From the NCBI GenBank assembly GCA_004297225.1, contig SCUI01000010.1, forward strand, positions 124,001 through 188,000: a stretch of DNA of 64,000 bases, written 5' to 3'. This DNA comes from Lysobacteraceae bacterium (GTDB lineage: Bacteria; Pseudomonadota; Gammaproteobacteria; Xanthomonadales; Xanthomonadaceae). Made by a program: the position numbers and the translations under genes. Below the pieces are notes generated by a model. It did no database searches. It was not told where the DNA came from and saw nothing but the letters and a program-made list of their open reading frames with translations. Positions 16,658 to 25,984 of this stretch are shown here, in pieces (position 1 is the stretch's first letter; each line of letters opens with the position of its first letter).

Positions 16658-19009
16658 TCAATCCGCCGGCGGTTGCATCCGGTATTGGGGGGGCGGGGTG
16701 TCGCCGGCGAGGTGCTGGACGAAGTAGTCCCAGCGGCGGCGCATCACGTAGGGGTTGAGGGCGCCATAGCCGTGGCGCGCGTTGGGGATCATCAGCAGGT
16801 CGAAGTCCTTGTTGGCTTCGATCAGCGCCTTCACCACCAGCAGCGTGCTCGACGGCGGCACGTTGTCGTCGAGGGTGCCGTGGGTCAGCATCAGCTTGCC
16901 CTGGAGGTTCTTCGCATAGGCCCAGTTCGCCTGGGTGTCGTAGTTGGTGCTGCCGTCGGCGTTGGTCACCAGCAGGCCCTGCCACTTCTCCGCCCAGTCG
17001 TCCTCGTAGTTGCGGTTGTCGTGGTTGCCGCTCTCGGCCCAGCCGACCTTGAAGAAGTCCGGATAATGGAACATCGCGCCGGCGGTGGCGTTGCCGCCGC
17101 CGGAGTGGCCCCAGATGCCGACGCGGTCGAGGTCGATCCACGGGAAGCGCGCGCCGAGCTGCTTCAGCCCCGTGACCTGGTCGGGCAGCGTGTTGTCGGC
17201 GATGTCGCCGGCGTAGGCGTCGTGGAAGGCCTTCGACCGCCACGGCTGGCTACCCATGCCGTCGATGGCGACCACGACGAAGCCGAGTTCGGCCAGCGCC
17301 TGGTGGTCCAGCTGCGCCGCGGAGAACCCATAGCCGCGCACCGACCCGGTCTGCGGACCGGGGTAGACATAGTCGACCACCGGATACTGCTTCGATGCGT
17401 CGAAGCTCGTCGGCTTGAACATCATCCCGTACAGCGTGGTCGTGCCATCGCGCGCGGTGACGGTGAATTCCTCCGGCGGCTGCCAGCCGATCGCGCGCAG
17501 GCGCGAGATGTCGGCCGTGGCCACCGTGGCGATGGTGCTGCCGTCGTCGGCGCGGCGCAGCAGCGTCACCGGGGGCCTGGCCGAGGTGGAGTACGCGTCG
17601 ACGAAGTACGTGCCGTCCGGCGACAGGCCGATCGAATGGTCGGCCGCTTCCGGCGTCAGCAGCACCGGCTCGCCGCCGTCCAGCGAGACCTTGAACAGCT
17701 GCCGGTAATAAGGGTGCACGCCGGCCACGCGGCCGACGCCTTCGAACCACACGGTGCGCGAGTCCTGGTCCACGCGCAGCACCTCGGTGACGTTGCCATC
17801 GCCGCTGGTCACCGCGTGCTTCAGCGTGCCGTTGCCCGCGTCGTACAGGTAGAGGTTGCCCCAGCCGTTGCGCTGGCTCCACCACAGGATCTCGTCGCTC
17901 TCCGCCAGCCAGCGCCAGTTGATCGCATTGATGCCGCTCTCGAACCAGGTCGGCACGTGCTCATGCATGACCTCTCGCACCGCGCCCGTCACCGGATCGG
18001 CGATGCGCAGCCACACGTCCTTGTGGTCGCGCGAGGACGAGGCGAAGGCGAGCGACTTGCCGTCGGCCGACCACTGCACATCCTCCCAGCCGCCGAAACA
18101 GCTGACGTCGTCGCACTGGGTGGAACGGTGCTGGTCGGGCGGCATCTCCAGGCGCACCACCGACTTCGCCGGCACGTCGATGACGACGCGCTCGATCATG
18201 GTGATGTCCTTGTCGCCGACCAGCGGGTACTTCCAGGTCTCGACTTCGGGATGGCCCACGGTGGTCTTCACCAGGGTCATGGTCCCGGTCTTGCGCTGGT
18301 CCTGCTGGAAGGTGGCGATCTTCGTCGAGTCCGGCGACCACACCAGGATCGCGCGGTCGCTGTGGGTCCAGCCGGCGTTGTCGGTGGCGTAGCCGTAGTC
18401 GGTGGTCCCGTCCGTGGTCAGCGGCGTCTCCACGCCCGTGGCGAGATCGCGCAGCCACAGGTTCCAGTCGCGGATGAAGGCCTCGGACTTGCCGTCGGGC
18501 GAGGCGACGCCCGGCTCCTTTCCGCCCTTGGCGGCCACTTCCGCACAGCCCTCGATGGCCGGGTCGCAGAGGAAACGCTTGCCGCGCAGCGACACCTCGA
18601 AGCCACCGTCCGTGGCGACGGACCAGGCGGTCACCGGCAACTTGTCGGCCTTGACCGGCTTGCCGGTCGCCTTCGACAGCGCCGCCGCCAGCTTGTCGCG
18701 GTCGAACGCGGTGCTGGCTTGGCCGGTGGCGGCGTCCATGACCATGAAGCGGTCGCCGGTGGCGTCGTGGTCGCGATACCAGAACCGGCCATCGTCCAGC
18801 CAGGTGACGGTGGTCACGGCGTGGTCGACGAGGGGATTGGCGTTGTAGCCGACGAAGCGCTCGGCCCGGGCGTAATCCTGCGCGGTGAGCGCGCGCGCCT
18901 GGGCGGCGGCGTTGCCCGGCAGCAGCGAACCTGCCAGCAGCATTCCACCCAGCAACGGGGCGGCCAGCAACGGCGCATGGGACAGCAGGGACGACGACTT
19001 CGAAGGCAT
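16658..19009 (-). CDS. Dipeptidyl peptidase IV-type S9B peptidase
   Basis: A 783-residue secreted serine peptidase with a signal peptide (hydrophobic residues about 10-35, cleavage near NAAAQA). The DPP IV beta-propeller domain (about 100-530) includes WSPDSTKIATFQQDQR and the substrate-binding Glu region near FEGVGRV. The hydrolase domain has nucleophile Ser636 in WGHSGGGNA, Asp in HGTLDDNVP and His in NARHGYG. It should release X-Pro dipeptides from peptide N-termini in the periplasm. Two extra cysteine pairs (CDP..GC, CDD..C) suggest disulfides. It is convergent with GST and divergent from the pigment ketosynthase. Confidence 0.93.
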   Translation of the reverse strand: MPSKSSSLLSHAPLLAAPLLGGMLLAGSLLPGNAAAQARALTAQDYARAERFVGYNANPLVDHAVTTVTWLDDGRFWYRDHDATGDRFMVMDAATGQASTAFDRDKLAAALSKATGKPVKADKLPVTAWSVATDGGFEVSLRGKRFLCDPAIEGCAEVAAKGGKEPGVASPDGKSEAFIRDWNLWLRDLATGVETPLTTDGTTDYGYATDNAGWTHSDRAILVWSPDSTKIATFQQDQRKTGTMTLVKTTVGHPEVETWKYPLVGDKDITMIERVVIDVPAKSVVRLEMPPDQHRSTQCDDVSCFGGWEDVQWSADGKSLAFASSSRDHKDVWLRIADPVTGAVREVMHEHVPTWFESGINAINWRWLAESDEILWWSQRNGWGNLYLYDAGNGTLKHAVTSGDGNVTEVLRVDQDSRTVWFEGVGRVAGVHPYYRQLFKVSLDGGEPVLLTPEAADHSIGLSPDGTYFVDAYSTSARPPVTLLRRADDGSTIATVATADISRLRAIGWQPPEEFTVTARDGTTTLYGMMFKPTSFDASKQYPVVDYVYPGPQTGSVRGYGFSAAQLDHQALAELGFVVVAIDGMGSQPWRSKAFHDAYAGDIADNTLPDQVTGLKQLGARFPWIDLDRVGIWGHSGGGNATAGAMFHYPDFFKVGWAESGNHDNRNYEDDWAEKWQGLLVTNADGSTNYDTQANWAYAKNLQGKLMLTHGTLDDNVPPSSTLLVVKALIEANKDFDLLMIPNARHGYGALNPYVMRRRWDYFVQHLAGDTPPPQYRMQPPAD

Positions 19010-19064
19010 TGGATTCCCCGTCGATGCGGACCGCGCATCGTGCCGCCAATGCTACCGCGACCCC

Positions 19065-19092
19065 CTGCGGATGCGCGCGTGCTCGCTATACT
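19065..19092 (+). promoter_or_regulatory. Promoter candidate for the plus-strand pigment genes
   Basis: TATACT at 19087-19092 is a near-consensus -10. CTGCGG at 19065-19070, 16 nt upstream, is a weak -35. Transcription would start near 19099, upstream of the CCGGAG ribosome site at 19111-19116. Confidence 0.5.
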
Positions 19093-19122
19093 GCGGGCAT
19101 TGCACGCCCCCCGGAGCCATGC

Positions 19123-20337
19123 GTGAGGCCTACGCCGCCGTCGCCGACGATGCCGCCGCTGGCGATCCGCGCGTATTCGGCCACCACCGCGCTGGGCGCG
19201 GGACGCGCAGCACAATTGCTCGCGCTGCGCGAGCGCCGCAGCGGATTGCGCCGCAACGATTTCGATGCGGCCGCGCCGCTGGAGACCTGGATCGGCCGGG
19301 TCGAAGGCGTGGAAGACGTACGCCTGCCGCCGCAATGGGCGCAGTGGGATTGCCGCAACAACCGCCTGGCCTGGCTGGCGCTGCAACAGGACGGCCTGCC
19401 CGATGCCGTGGTCGCCGCGCGCGAACGTTACCGGCCGCAACGCGTCGCGATCGTGCTGGGCACCTCCACCGCCAGCATCGGTGCCACCGAAGAGGCGTAC
19501 GCGCGGCTCGACGCCGATGGCGCCTTTCCGCCGGACATGCGTCGCGCCTGCCTGCACACTCCGCATTCGCTGGGCGGCTTCGTGCAGGCAGCGACCGGGC
19601 TGCGCGGCCCCTGCGTGACCGTGGCGACCGCCTGCTCGTCGAGCGCGAAGGTGTTCGCGCAGGCCGCGCGGCTGATCCACGCCGGCGTGGTCGACGCCGC
19701 GCTGGTCGGCGGCGTGGACACGCTGTGCGGCAGCGTCCTGTTCGGCTTCAACGCACTCGGGCTGGTGTCCTCGCAACCGTGCCGTCCGTTCGACGCCGCG
19801 CGCGACGGGCTGTCGCTCGGCGAAGCCGGTGGTTTCGCGCTGCTCGAGCGCGCGGACGCCGGCGACCCGGCGCCGGGATTACTGGGTTATGGCGAATCGA
19901 GCGACGCCTACCACATGTCCACGCCGCACCCGGAAGGCTTGGGCGCGCGGCTGGCGATGGAAGGGGCATTGCGCATGGCCGGTGTGGCACCCGGCGAAGT
20001 GGGCTATCTCAACCTGCACGGCACCGCGACGCCAGCCAACGACGCGGTGGAAGCCGCGGCGGTCGCCGCGCTGTTCCCGCCGACCCTGCACGCCAGTTCG
20101 ACCAAGGGTTGGACCGGGCACGCGCTGGGCGCCGCCGGCATCGTCGAATCGGTGTTCGCGTTGCTGGCGCTGGAGCACGGCCTGCTGCCCGGAACCCTCG
20201 GCGCCACCACGCCCGACCCGGCCTGCGGACCGCAGGTGCGTTTCGACAACGCGCAGGCGCGCACGCGGGTGGCGATGAACAATTCCTTCGGCTTCGGCGG
20301 CAACAACTGCGCGTTGCTGTTCGGGGCCGCTGCATGA
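19123..20337 (+). CDS. Beta-ketoacyl-ACP synthase of aryl polyene pigment synthesis
   Basis: A FabF-type condensing enzyme of about 404 residues that should extend the aryl polyene chain with malonyl-ACP. The catalytic Cys171 lies in VATACSSSAK, the first His in LHGTATPAND and the second in STKGWTGHALG, so the active site is complete. The C-terminal NNSFGFGGNN is typical. GTG at 19123 was chosen because CCGGAG lies 6 nt upstream; ATG at 19150 is the alternative and would remove nine residues. Its stop overlaps the next ATG (ATGA), and the partner protein lacks the catalytic Cys, as in KS/CLF heterodimers such as ApeO/ApeC. Confidence 0.92.
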   Translation: MRPTPPSPTMPPLAIRAYSATTALGAGRAAQLLALRERRSGLRRNDFDAAAPLETWIGRVEGVEDVRLPPQWAQWDCRNNRLAWLALQQDGLPDAVVAARERYRPQRVAIVLGTSTASIGATEEAYARLDADGAFPPDMRRACLHTPHSLGGFVQAATGLRGPCVTVATACSSSAKVFAQAARLIHAGVVDAALVGGVDTLCGSVLFGFNALGLVSSQPCRPFDAARDGLSLGEAGGFALLERADAGDPAPGLLGYGESSDAYHMSTPHPEGLGARLAMEGALRMAGVAPGEVGYLNLHGTATPANDAVEAAAVAALFPPTLHASSTKGWTGHALGAAGIVESVFALLALEHGLLPGTLGATTPDPACGPQVRFDNAQARTRVAMNNSFGFGGNNCALLFGAAA

Positions 20338-21125
20338 GCGGCACCGGCCTGCTCGCCAGCATCGAAGGCGTCGGCTTCTGGGCACCGGGATTGCCTTCGT
20401 TCGAAGCCATGCGCGCGTTCGCGCGCGGCGGCGCGATCGATGCGTCCGCGCCGCGGCGGCCCATGCCGCAACTGCTGCCGCCCAACGAACGCCGGCGTGC
20501 GCCGGACAGCGTGGCGGTGGCGCTCGTCGTCGCGCAGCAGGCCTGCATCCAGGCTGGCCGCGACCCCGCCACGCTGCCCTCGGTGTTCGCCTCCACCCAT
20601 GGCGACCTCGGCATCACCGATTACCTCTGCGCCACCCTGGCGAGCGATGCGCGCGCGCTGTCGCCCACCCGCTTCCACAATTCGGTGCATAACGCCGCCG
20701 CCGGTTACTGGACCATCGGCACCGGCTGCCACGCACCATCGACCGCGATCAGCAGCTTCGACGCCAGCTTCGCCCAGGGCCTGCTGGAAGCTCTGGTGCA
20801 GCTGCGCACGGGTGCCCAGGCGGTGTTGCTGGTGGCCTACGACGCGCCTTCGGCCGGGCCGCTGGCGGCAGTGAGCCGCAGCGAAGGACTGCTGGGTGCC
20901 GCATTGCTGCTCTCGACGGCGCCGTCACACCGCCATGCGCAGCTTCGGGCGACGCTGGTGGACGCGGCGGCGCCGGCCCCACGGGGGATCCTGGCCGAGC
21001 AGCTGGGGGCCAATGCAATGGCGCCGATGCTGCCGCTGTTCCATGCCCTGGCCACGGGCGGCGACCTCGTGTCGCTGCACGCCGGCCCCACGCAAGCCCT
21101 GAGGGTGGAGTTCGCGCATGCATGA
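20334..21125 (+). CDS. Ketosynthase chain-length-factor-like protein
   Basis: A 263-residue protein resembling the shortened ketosynthase family (Ketoacyl-synt_2, chain length factor). Readable features are PQLLPPNERRRAPDSVA, FASTHGDLGIT and FHNSVHNAAAGYW. The region where an active ketosynthase has its Cys reads APSTAISSFDASFAQG, without Cys, and the second half of a normal ketosynthase is missing. It should pair with the upstream synthase and set polyene length, like ApeC. Both ends overlap neighbours (ATGA with the synthase, ATGCATGA with the glycosyltransferase), giving a translationally coupled trio. Confidence 0.87.
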   Translation: MSGTGLLASIEGVGFWAPGLPSFEAMRAFARGGAIDASAPRRPMPQLLPPNERRRAPDSVAVALVVAQQACIQAGRDPATLPSVFASTHGDLGITDYLCATLASDARALSPTRFHNSVHNAAAGYWTIGTGCHAPSTAISSFDASFAQGLLEALVQLRTGAQAVLLVAYDAPSAGPLAAVSRSEGLLGAALLLSTAPSHRHAQLRATLVDAAAPAPRGILAEQLGANAMAPMLPLFHALATGGDLVSLHAGPTQALRVEFAHA

Positions 21126-21954
21126 CGCACAAGCCGTGGCCGACCGGATGCCGCTGGAACGCAGGGACATCGCGGTGGTCATCCCCGCGCTCGACGAGGC
21201 GCTGCGGATCCGCGGCGTGGTCGAGGGCGCGCTGGCGCAATGCCCGCGGGTGATCGTGGTCGACGACGGTTCCACCGACGACACCGTCGCCCGCATCGCC
21301 GACCTGCCGGTGACGTTGCTGCGGCACCCGGCCCGCATGGGCAAGGGCGCGTCGCTGCGCGACGGCTTCCGCGAGGCGCTGCGGCAAGGTGCGCGCGCGG
21401 TGCTGACGATGGACGGCGATGGCCAGCATTCGGCCGCGGACATCCCGCGCCTGCTCGAGGCGGCCAACCGCCACCCGGGCCACGTGGTGATCGGCGCACG
21501 CCTGCGCCGGCGCTCGCAGCAGCCGATCCACCGTCGCCTGGCCAACGAATTCGGCGACTGGGGCCTGGCCTGGGGCACCGGTTACCAGATCGCCGACAGC
21601 CAGAGCGGGCAGCGCCTGTATCCGGCGGCGGTGGCCGCGCTCGACGACGTGCCGGGCGAGGACTTCGTGTTCGAGGCGCAGATCCTGATCTCTGCGGCGC
21701 GCGAACTGGGCGTGCGTTGCGTGTCGGTGCCGATCGAGTCGCGCTACAAGTGCGTGCATTCGGCGGAACAGTTCCGGCCGAGCCACTTCCGCCCGCTGCG
21801 CGACCTGTGGCGCATCACCAGCCACATCGTCGGCCAGGCGCTGGCGCATGGCGAGCTGGGCGCCGTGCACCGGGCGATCCGCGCCAATCCGCCTGTCATC
21901 TACGACCCCACCGAGGAGGTGTCGGGCGCGGTGGAGATCCAGCGGGCGGGATGA
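21118..21954 (+). CDS. Family 2 glycosyltransferase of the pigment locus
   Basis: A 278-residue GT-A fold transferase of the dolichyl-phosphate mannosyltransferase type. VVIPALDEALRI opens the nucleotide-binding domain, VVDDGSTDDT binds the nucleotide and TMDGDGQHSAADIP contains the metal-binding DxD. ADSQSGQRLYP and GEDFVFEAQIL are acceptor-side motifs. No obvious membrane anchor is seen, though the C-terminal helical part may be membrane-associated. In related pigment clusters such an enzyme decorates the polyene lipid head group; the sugar and acceptor are not known. It begins within the chain-length-factor gene and ends at a convergent hairpin. Confidence 0.88.
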   Translation: MHDAQAVADRMPLERRDIAVVIPALDEALRIRGVVEGALAQCPRVIVVDDGSTDDTVARIADLPVTLLRHPARMGKGASLRDGFREALRQGARAVLTMDGDGQHSAADIPRLLEAANRHPGHVVIGARLRRRSQQPIHRRLANEFGDWGLAWGTGYQIADSQSGQRLYPAAVAALDDVPGEDFVFEAQILISAARELGVRCVSVPIESRYKCVHSAEQFRPSHFRPLRDLWRITSHIVGQALAHGELGAVHRAIRANPPVIYDPTEEVSGAVEIQRAG

Positions 21955-21999
21955 CCGACCATCTTGCGGGAGCGGCGCAAGCCGCGACCTGGGTCGGTC
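21953..21999. terminator. Nested hairpin between convergent genes
   Basis: Outer arms GACCGACC (21953-21960) and GGTCGGTC (21992-21999) enclose an inner GCGGC-GCAA-GCCGC stem (21972-21985). The element spans both stop codons of the convergent glycosyltransferase and lipoprotein genes. The inner GGGAGCGGC...GCCGCGACC part looks like a common REP-type palindrome. No T-run follows, so termination by the hairpin alone is uncertain. Confidence 0.5.
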
Positions 22000-22426
22000 A
22001 GGGCTCGACGTAGATCGCGATCCCCTGTGCGTGCTTCTGCGTGGGACTGATGTCCACGCCGACGCCGGCGCCGACGCTCGTGTGGCCGCCGAAACGGCCG
22101 CCGCCGACGCCGACATTGACCCCGCCGCCGCGCGCGCCGCGGGCGATGCCCTGCAGCAGCAGGCCGTTGGCGCCCAGGCTCGCGGCTTCGCGCCGCAGCC
22201 TGGCCATCACCGAATCGAGCTTGTTCTGCTCACCGTAGGTGAACGGACCGCTGGCCGCCTCGACGATCGCGATCTCGCGATATCGCGCTGGCGGCTCATG
22301 GTAGATCCGCACCTGTTCCGGCGACAGCGCCGGCATCGCCGGCCCCAGCATCGCGTGCGAGGTGGTCGCGCAGCCGCCCAGCAACAGCAAGCCGGCAAGC
22401 AACATCGATGTCGTGGAAGCGCGCAT
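21998..22426 (-). CDS. Small uncharacterised lipoprotein in the pigment locus
   Basis: A 142-residue protein with a lipoprotein signal peptide (LLLLGGCATT, Cys near residue 19). The mature part contains YHEPPARYREIAIVEA, common in secreted proteins that detect or assemble envelope components. A helical region around SVMARLRREAASLGANGLLLQG and a Gly-rich segment GGGVNVGVGGGRFGG follow. The overall form resembles small outer-membrane lipoproteins of the DUF4156/YajI type, but I do not assign it. It is on the minus strand at the end of the ketoreductase-to-ACP run, separated by a GTAG repeat, so co-transcription is likely but not certain. Confidence 0.72.
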   Translation of the reverse strand: MRASTTSMLLAGLLLLGGCATTSHAMLGPAMPALSPEQVRIYHEPPARYREIAIVEAASGPFTYGEQNKLDSVMARLRREAASLGANGLLLQGIARGARGGGVNVGVGGGRFGGHTSVGAGVGVDISPTQKHAQGIAIYVEP

Positions 22427-22436
22427 GCCGCCCCTT

Positions 22437-22462
22437 GTAGAGCCGAGCCATGCTCGGCTGCG
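22437..22462 (+). repeat. GTAG palindromic repeat, copy 4 (variant)
   Basis: It reads GTAGAGCCGAGC-CAT-GCTCGGCTGCG on the plus strand. The stem sequence differs from the other copies by compensating changes (CCGAGC/GCTCGG instead of CCGACC/GGTCGG), which preserves pairing. It lies between the ketoreductase and lipoprotein genes. Confidence 0.8.
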
Positions 22463-22476
22463 TGAAATCCGGTGCC

Positions 22477-23208
22477 TCACCCCATCCCTCCATTGATCCC
22501 GATCACCTGCCCGTTCACATACCCGGCATCGTCGGAACACAGGAACGCCACCAGCGCCGCGACCTCGTCCGGTTTGCCCGCGCGCCCGGCCGGTACCAGC
22601 GTCTTCAGGACTTCCGGGGGAAACGCGTCGGCCGCCATCCGGCCTTCGACGACGCCCGGCGCGACCACGTTGACGGTGATGCCGCGCGAGGCCATTTCCC
22701 GCGCCAGCGACCGGCTCGCGCCGTGCAGCGCCGCCTTCGCCGCGGCGTAGTTGGCCTGGCCGCGGTTGCCGAGGACCGCCGCCACGCTGGAGATGCTGAC
22801 GATCCGTCCCCAGCGCGTGCGCGCCATCGGCAGCAGCAGCGGCTGGGTGGCGTGGAAGAAACCGTGCAGCGAGACATCGATCACGCGCCGCCACTGCGCG
22901 GCTTCCATTCCCGCCATCGGCGCGTCGTCGTGGATGCCGGCGTTGTTCACCAGCACCTGGATCGGGCCGTCCGCCAGCAGCGTCGCGAGCGCGGCGCGCG
23001 TCGCCTCGCCATCGGCGAGATCGAAGGCGACGGCTTCGGCGCTGCCGCCGGTCTCGCGCACCTGTGCGGCCACCGCCTCCGCCCGCGCCAGGTTGGCGTG
23101 GCCGTGGACGATCACATGCAGGCCATCGGCGCCCAGGCGCCTGCAGATCGCCGCGCCGATGTCGCCGCTGCCGCCGGTGACCAGCGCGCGCTTGCTCGTC
23201 GTGTTCAT
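22477..23208 (-). CDS. 3-oxoacyl-ACP reductase (FabG/ApeQ-like)
   Basis: A 243-residue SDR that should reduce the beta-keto group during polyene extension with NADPH. Motifs in order are TGGSGDIGAAI (cofactor loop), NNAGIH, SISSVAAV with the catalytic Ser, YAAAKAALHGAS (Tyr/Lys) and the terminal VNGQVIGINGGMG. These are the FabG pattern. Its ATG overlaps the stop of the upstream dehydratase (ATGA on the minus strand), so translation is coupled. ApeQ fills this step in the E. coli aryl polyene system. Confidence 0.92.
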   Translation of the reverse strand: MNTTSKRALVTGGSGDIGAAICRRLGADGLHVIVHGHANLARAEAVAAQVRETGGSAEAVAFDLADGEATRAALATLLADGPIQVLVNNAGIHDDAPMAGMEAAQWRRVIDVSLHGFFHATQPLLLPMARTRWGRIVSISSVAAVLGNRGQANYAAAKAALHGASRSLAREMASRGITVNVVAPGVVEGRMAADAFPPEVLKTLVPAGRAGKPDEVAALVAFLCSDDAGYVNGQVIGINGGMG

Positions 23209-23660
23209 GCCGCCGCTCCCGTGTCCGGCATCACCGCGACCCGGCCCTGCGCCAGCAGGCGGCCTCGATGGAAGATGCGGAACGCATATTGCCAGCCCGA
23301 CTCGCCGTCGATCAGCAGTTCCGCCTCGCCTTCCAGCTCGCCGGGCAAGGCCTCGATGCTTTCGCAATGCAGTTCGACCGCGCGCAGGGCGACCAGCAAC
23401 CCCGGTCGGGCGCGGTCGCCCGTGGCCCGTGCCCGCAGGCCGCCGTGCACCGCCGCGGCCTGGGCGCCGTATTCGCACAGGTGCACCGCGCGCAGGCGGC
23501 CGTCGCCGCCGCGCAGCGGATGCGCGCGGTCGCGATGGCCGGCGCCGCGCACGCGCACGCCGCGTGCGTCCCACTCGAGCACCGCGTCCCACAGGCACAT
23601 CGCGCCGGCATGCGGCACCAGCGCGAGGATGTCGTCGCGGCCGAGCGCGGTGGCGGTCAT
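23205..23660 (-). CDS. ApeP-like beta-hydroxyacyl-ACP dehydratase
   Basis: A 151-residue hotdog-fold protein matching the ApeP/3-hydroxylacyl-ACP dehydratase type found in aryl polyene clusters. The pattern is LVPHAGAMCLWDAVLEWDARGV near the N-terminus, followed by HLCEYGAQAAAVHGGL, which carries the probable catalytic Glu. It would dehydrate the beta-hydroxyacyl intermediate to give each new double bond. Start and stop both overlap neighbouring genes by ATGA. A second dehydratase-like protein is encoded at 27.6 kb, matching the ApeP/ApeI pairing of known systems. Confidence 0.85.
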   Translation of the reverse strand: MTATALGRDDILALVPHAGAMCLWDAVLEWDARGVRVRGAGHRDRAHPLRGGDGRLRAVHLCEYGAQAAAVHGGLRARATGDRARPGLLVALRAVELHCESIEALPGELEGEAELLIDGESGWQYAFRIFHRGRLLAQGRVAVMPDTGAAA

Positions 23661-25984
23661 GCCGTCCGGCCCACTGGCGCGCGGGCGATGAGCAGGGCCA
23701 GCACGAAGTTCGCGGCGACGCCGATCGCCACCGTGCTGCCGATCGCGCGCAGCACCGGGATCGAGGACAGCTCCAGTAGCGCGAACACCAGCAAGGTGGT
23801 GAGGCTGCACACGATCACCGCGTGCAGGGTGCGCAACTGCTCGGCGCGATCGTCGCCGGCATGCTCGAAGAACAGCGCGTAGTCCAGCCCCAGCCCCGCG
23901 GCGAGGATCAGCGCGACCAGGTGGAACAGGTTGAGCTCGACGCCGAAGCCGCGCAGCAGGGCCAGGATCAGCAGCGTCGCCAGGGCCATCGGCGCCAGCA
24001 CCCGCAACACCCGGCGTGGTTCGCGCAAGGCCACCCACACGGTCAGCGCCAGCAGCACCGAGGCCAGCGCGAGGGCCAGCAGCACGCGTTCGCGATAGGC
24101 CTGCACCAGCGATTCGGAAGCCTGCTTGAGGTCGAGCAGCCGCGCGCCGTTGGCCTGTACGCTGAGCGCCACCGCCGCCGGATCGCGCAGGCCCGACAGC
24201 GCGACCAGCGCGGTGGCGCCGTCGTCGTTCTGCAACAGCAGGCCATCCAGGCCGCTGGCCAGCGGCGTGCCGGCGAGATCCGCGGGGTGCAGCGGCGCCG
24301 CGCGCTTCGCCGCCGCGACATCTGCAAGGAATGGTTCGAAGGCGTCGGCGACGAACGGGCTGTCGGCGAGCGCGGTGTCGAGCATGGTGCGCATCGCCGC
24401 CGGGCCGGGCAGTCGCGCCTGGCGCGCGCGCTGCGTCGCCGCGCTGGGCAGGTAGCGCGCGGGGCTGTCGTAGCCGGCGATCGCGCCGCTGGCGACGAGT
24501 GCGTCGAGCAGCGGTCCCAGGCGCTCGGCGCCCTGCAGTGCGGCCTCGGTGCCCGATGCCTGCAGCGCGACCAGGTAGCGCACGTCGGGTGCGCCGAGTT
24601 CCTGGCGCAGGCGCGCATCGCGTGCCAGCGCATCGGCGGGCACAGGTGCCAGTTTCGCCAGGTCGTTTTCCCAGGTCGCGCCGGGGGCGAAGGCGATGAC
24701 CGCCGCGCACGCGAACGCCAGTGCCCACAGCGCCGCGCGCGGCCGCGGCAGGCGCTCGATGCGCGTCCACCAGCGCGCCAGCCGCGGCGAAGCGGCGGCG
24801 TCGTGCACCGGCTCCGGATCCAGCAGGTGCGGCAGCAACAGGCGCGTCGCCAACGCCGCGGTGGCGAGCCCGACGATGGTGAACACCGCGAGCTGGCGCA
24901 GGCCCTCCACGCCGGAGACAAAAAAGGTCAGGTAGGCGATGCAGGTCGAGGCGACGCCGGTCGCCAGCGTCGGCCACAACGCGCGCGCGCTGGCGAGCGG
25001 CGTGCGGCCCTTGCGTTGATGGCTGAACAGATGGATCGGGTAATCCTGGGCGACGCCGATCAGGGTGAAGCCGAAGGCGACGGTGATGCCGTGGACGCCG
25101 TCGGACACCGCGGCGACCGCGCCCAGCCCCGCCAGCCCCGCACTCGCCAGCGGCAGCGCGCCGAGCAATGGCGCCTTCCAGCTGCGGTATGCGGTCCACA
25201 ACAACAGCACCAGCGCGATGCTGTCGATGGTGCCGATCCAGCCAGCCTCACGACGCGTGCGCCCGCCGACTTCGACCGAGAATGCGCCCGGTCCCGTGGC
25301 CTCGATCCGCGCGCCGGTGCCGGCGGCGATGCCGGAGAACGCGGCGTCGATTTCCGCAAGCGCGGCTGCCTGGCCGTCCGGGTCGAAGCCGGCGGCGACG
25401 GTCTCCGCCAGCAGCAGCGCACGGCGCCCGCTGCGGTCGAACCACACGCCGTACTGGCGTTGCGGGGCCTGCGACGGCTGCCAGGCTTCGGCAAGGTGCA
25501 GGGTTTCCAGGGTCGGATCGGCCGGCAACAGCGGCTCGATCAATGCCGCGGCCGGTGAACCCAGGTCCTGTACGCGTTGCTGCAATTGCCTGCGCAGCGT
25601 CGCTTCGTCGAGGGGCGCGGCGTCGAAACGGTCGCTGAGCAGGTATCGGTACGGCCGCAGGCGCGCGGGAATCGCGTCGAGCCCGGTGTCGCCGCCGTTG
25701 GCCAGCATCGCGAAGCGCGGCGACGACGCCAGGCTTGCGCGCAACGCCTGCGATTGCCGCGCCAGCGTCGCCGGGTCGGCGCCTTCGATCGCCAGCAGCA
25801 GCAGCCGCGATCCCGGGCCTTCGCCCAGCTCGTCCAGCAACAACGCCTGCGCCGGCGTCGAGGCGGCCGGCATGAACGCGCGCAGATCGCCCGACAACGA
25901 CAGGTGGCGGCCGAGCCACGCGCCCGCAAGCAGCAGCACGCCCAGCCAGGCCAGCGCCAGCGCCAGGCGCGCGCGTGGGTTCAT
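23657..25984 (-). CDS. MMPL/RND-type exporter of the pigment locus
   Basis: A 775-residue inner-membrane transporter in two repeats. Each has one N-terminal span, a periplasmic domain of roughly 200 residues and five clustered spans (about 250-400 and 630-770). The paired strings GVAQDYPIHLFSHQRKG and AAGLGLDYALFFEHAGDD carry the Asp-Tyr pair of RND/MMPL proton relay helices. It is likely to move the finished polyene lipid or its precursor out of the inner membrane. ATG at 25984 overlaps the LolA-like stop; an in-frame upstream ATG at 26005 is less likely. Confidence 0.9.
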   Translation of the reverse strand: MNPRARLALALAWLGVLLLAGAWLGRHLSLSGDLRAFMPAASTPAQALLLDELGEGPGSRLLLLAIEGADPATLARQSQALRASLASSPRFAMLANGGDTGLDAIPARLRPYRYLLSDRFDAAPLDEATLRRQLQQRVQDLGSPAAALIEPLLPADPTLETLHLAEAWQPSQAPQRQYGVWFDRSGRRALLLAETVAAGFDPDGQAAALAEIDAAFSGIAAGTGARIEATGPGAFSVEVGGRTRREAGWIGTIDSIALVLLLWTAYRSWKAPLLGALPLASAGLAGLGAVAAVSDGVHGITVAFGFTLIGVAQDYPIHLFSHQRKGRTPLASARALWPTLATGVASTCIAYLTFFVSGVEGLRQLAVFTIVGLATAALATRLLLPHLLDPEPVHDAAASPRLARWWTRIERLPRPRAALWALAFACAAVIAFAPGATWENDLAKLAPVPADALARDARLRQELGAPDVRYLVALQASGTEAALQGAERLGPLLDALVASGAIAGYDSPARYLPSAATQRARQARLPGPAAMRTMLDTALADSPFVADAFEPFLADVAAAKRAAPLHPADLAGTPLASGLDGLLLQNDDGATALVALSGLRDPAAVALSVQANGARLLDLKQASESLVQAYRERVLLALALASVLLALTVWVALREPRRVLRVLAPMALATLLILALLRGFGVELNLFHLVALILAAGLGLDYALFFEHAGDDRAEQLRTLHAVIVCSLTTLLVFALLELSSIPVLRAIGSTVAIGVAANFVLALLIARAPVGRTA

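Noticed and set aside
18885-20333. The first 480 codons of a 746-codon plus-strand frame that ends in the chain-length factor
   Set aside because: The real chain-length factor starts at 20334. The upstream part is the wrong frame of the ketosynthase gene, which itself has a full catalytic set in frame.
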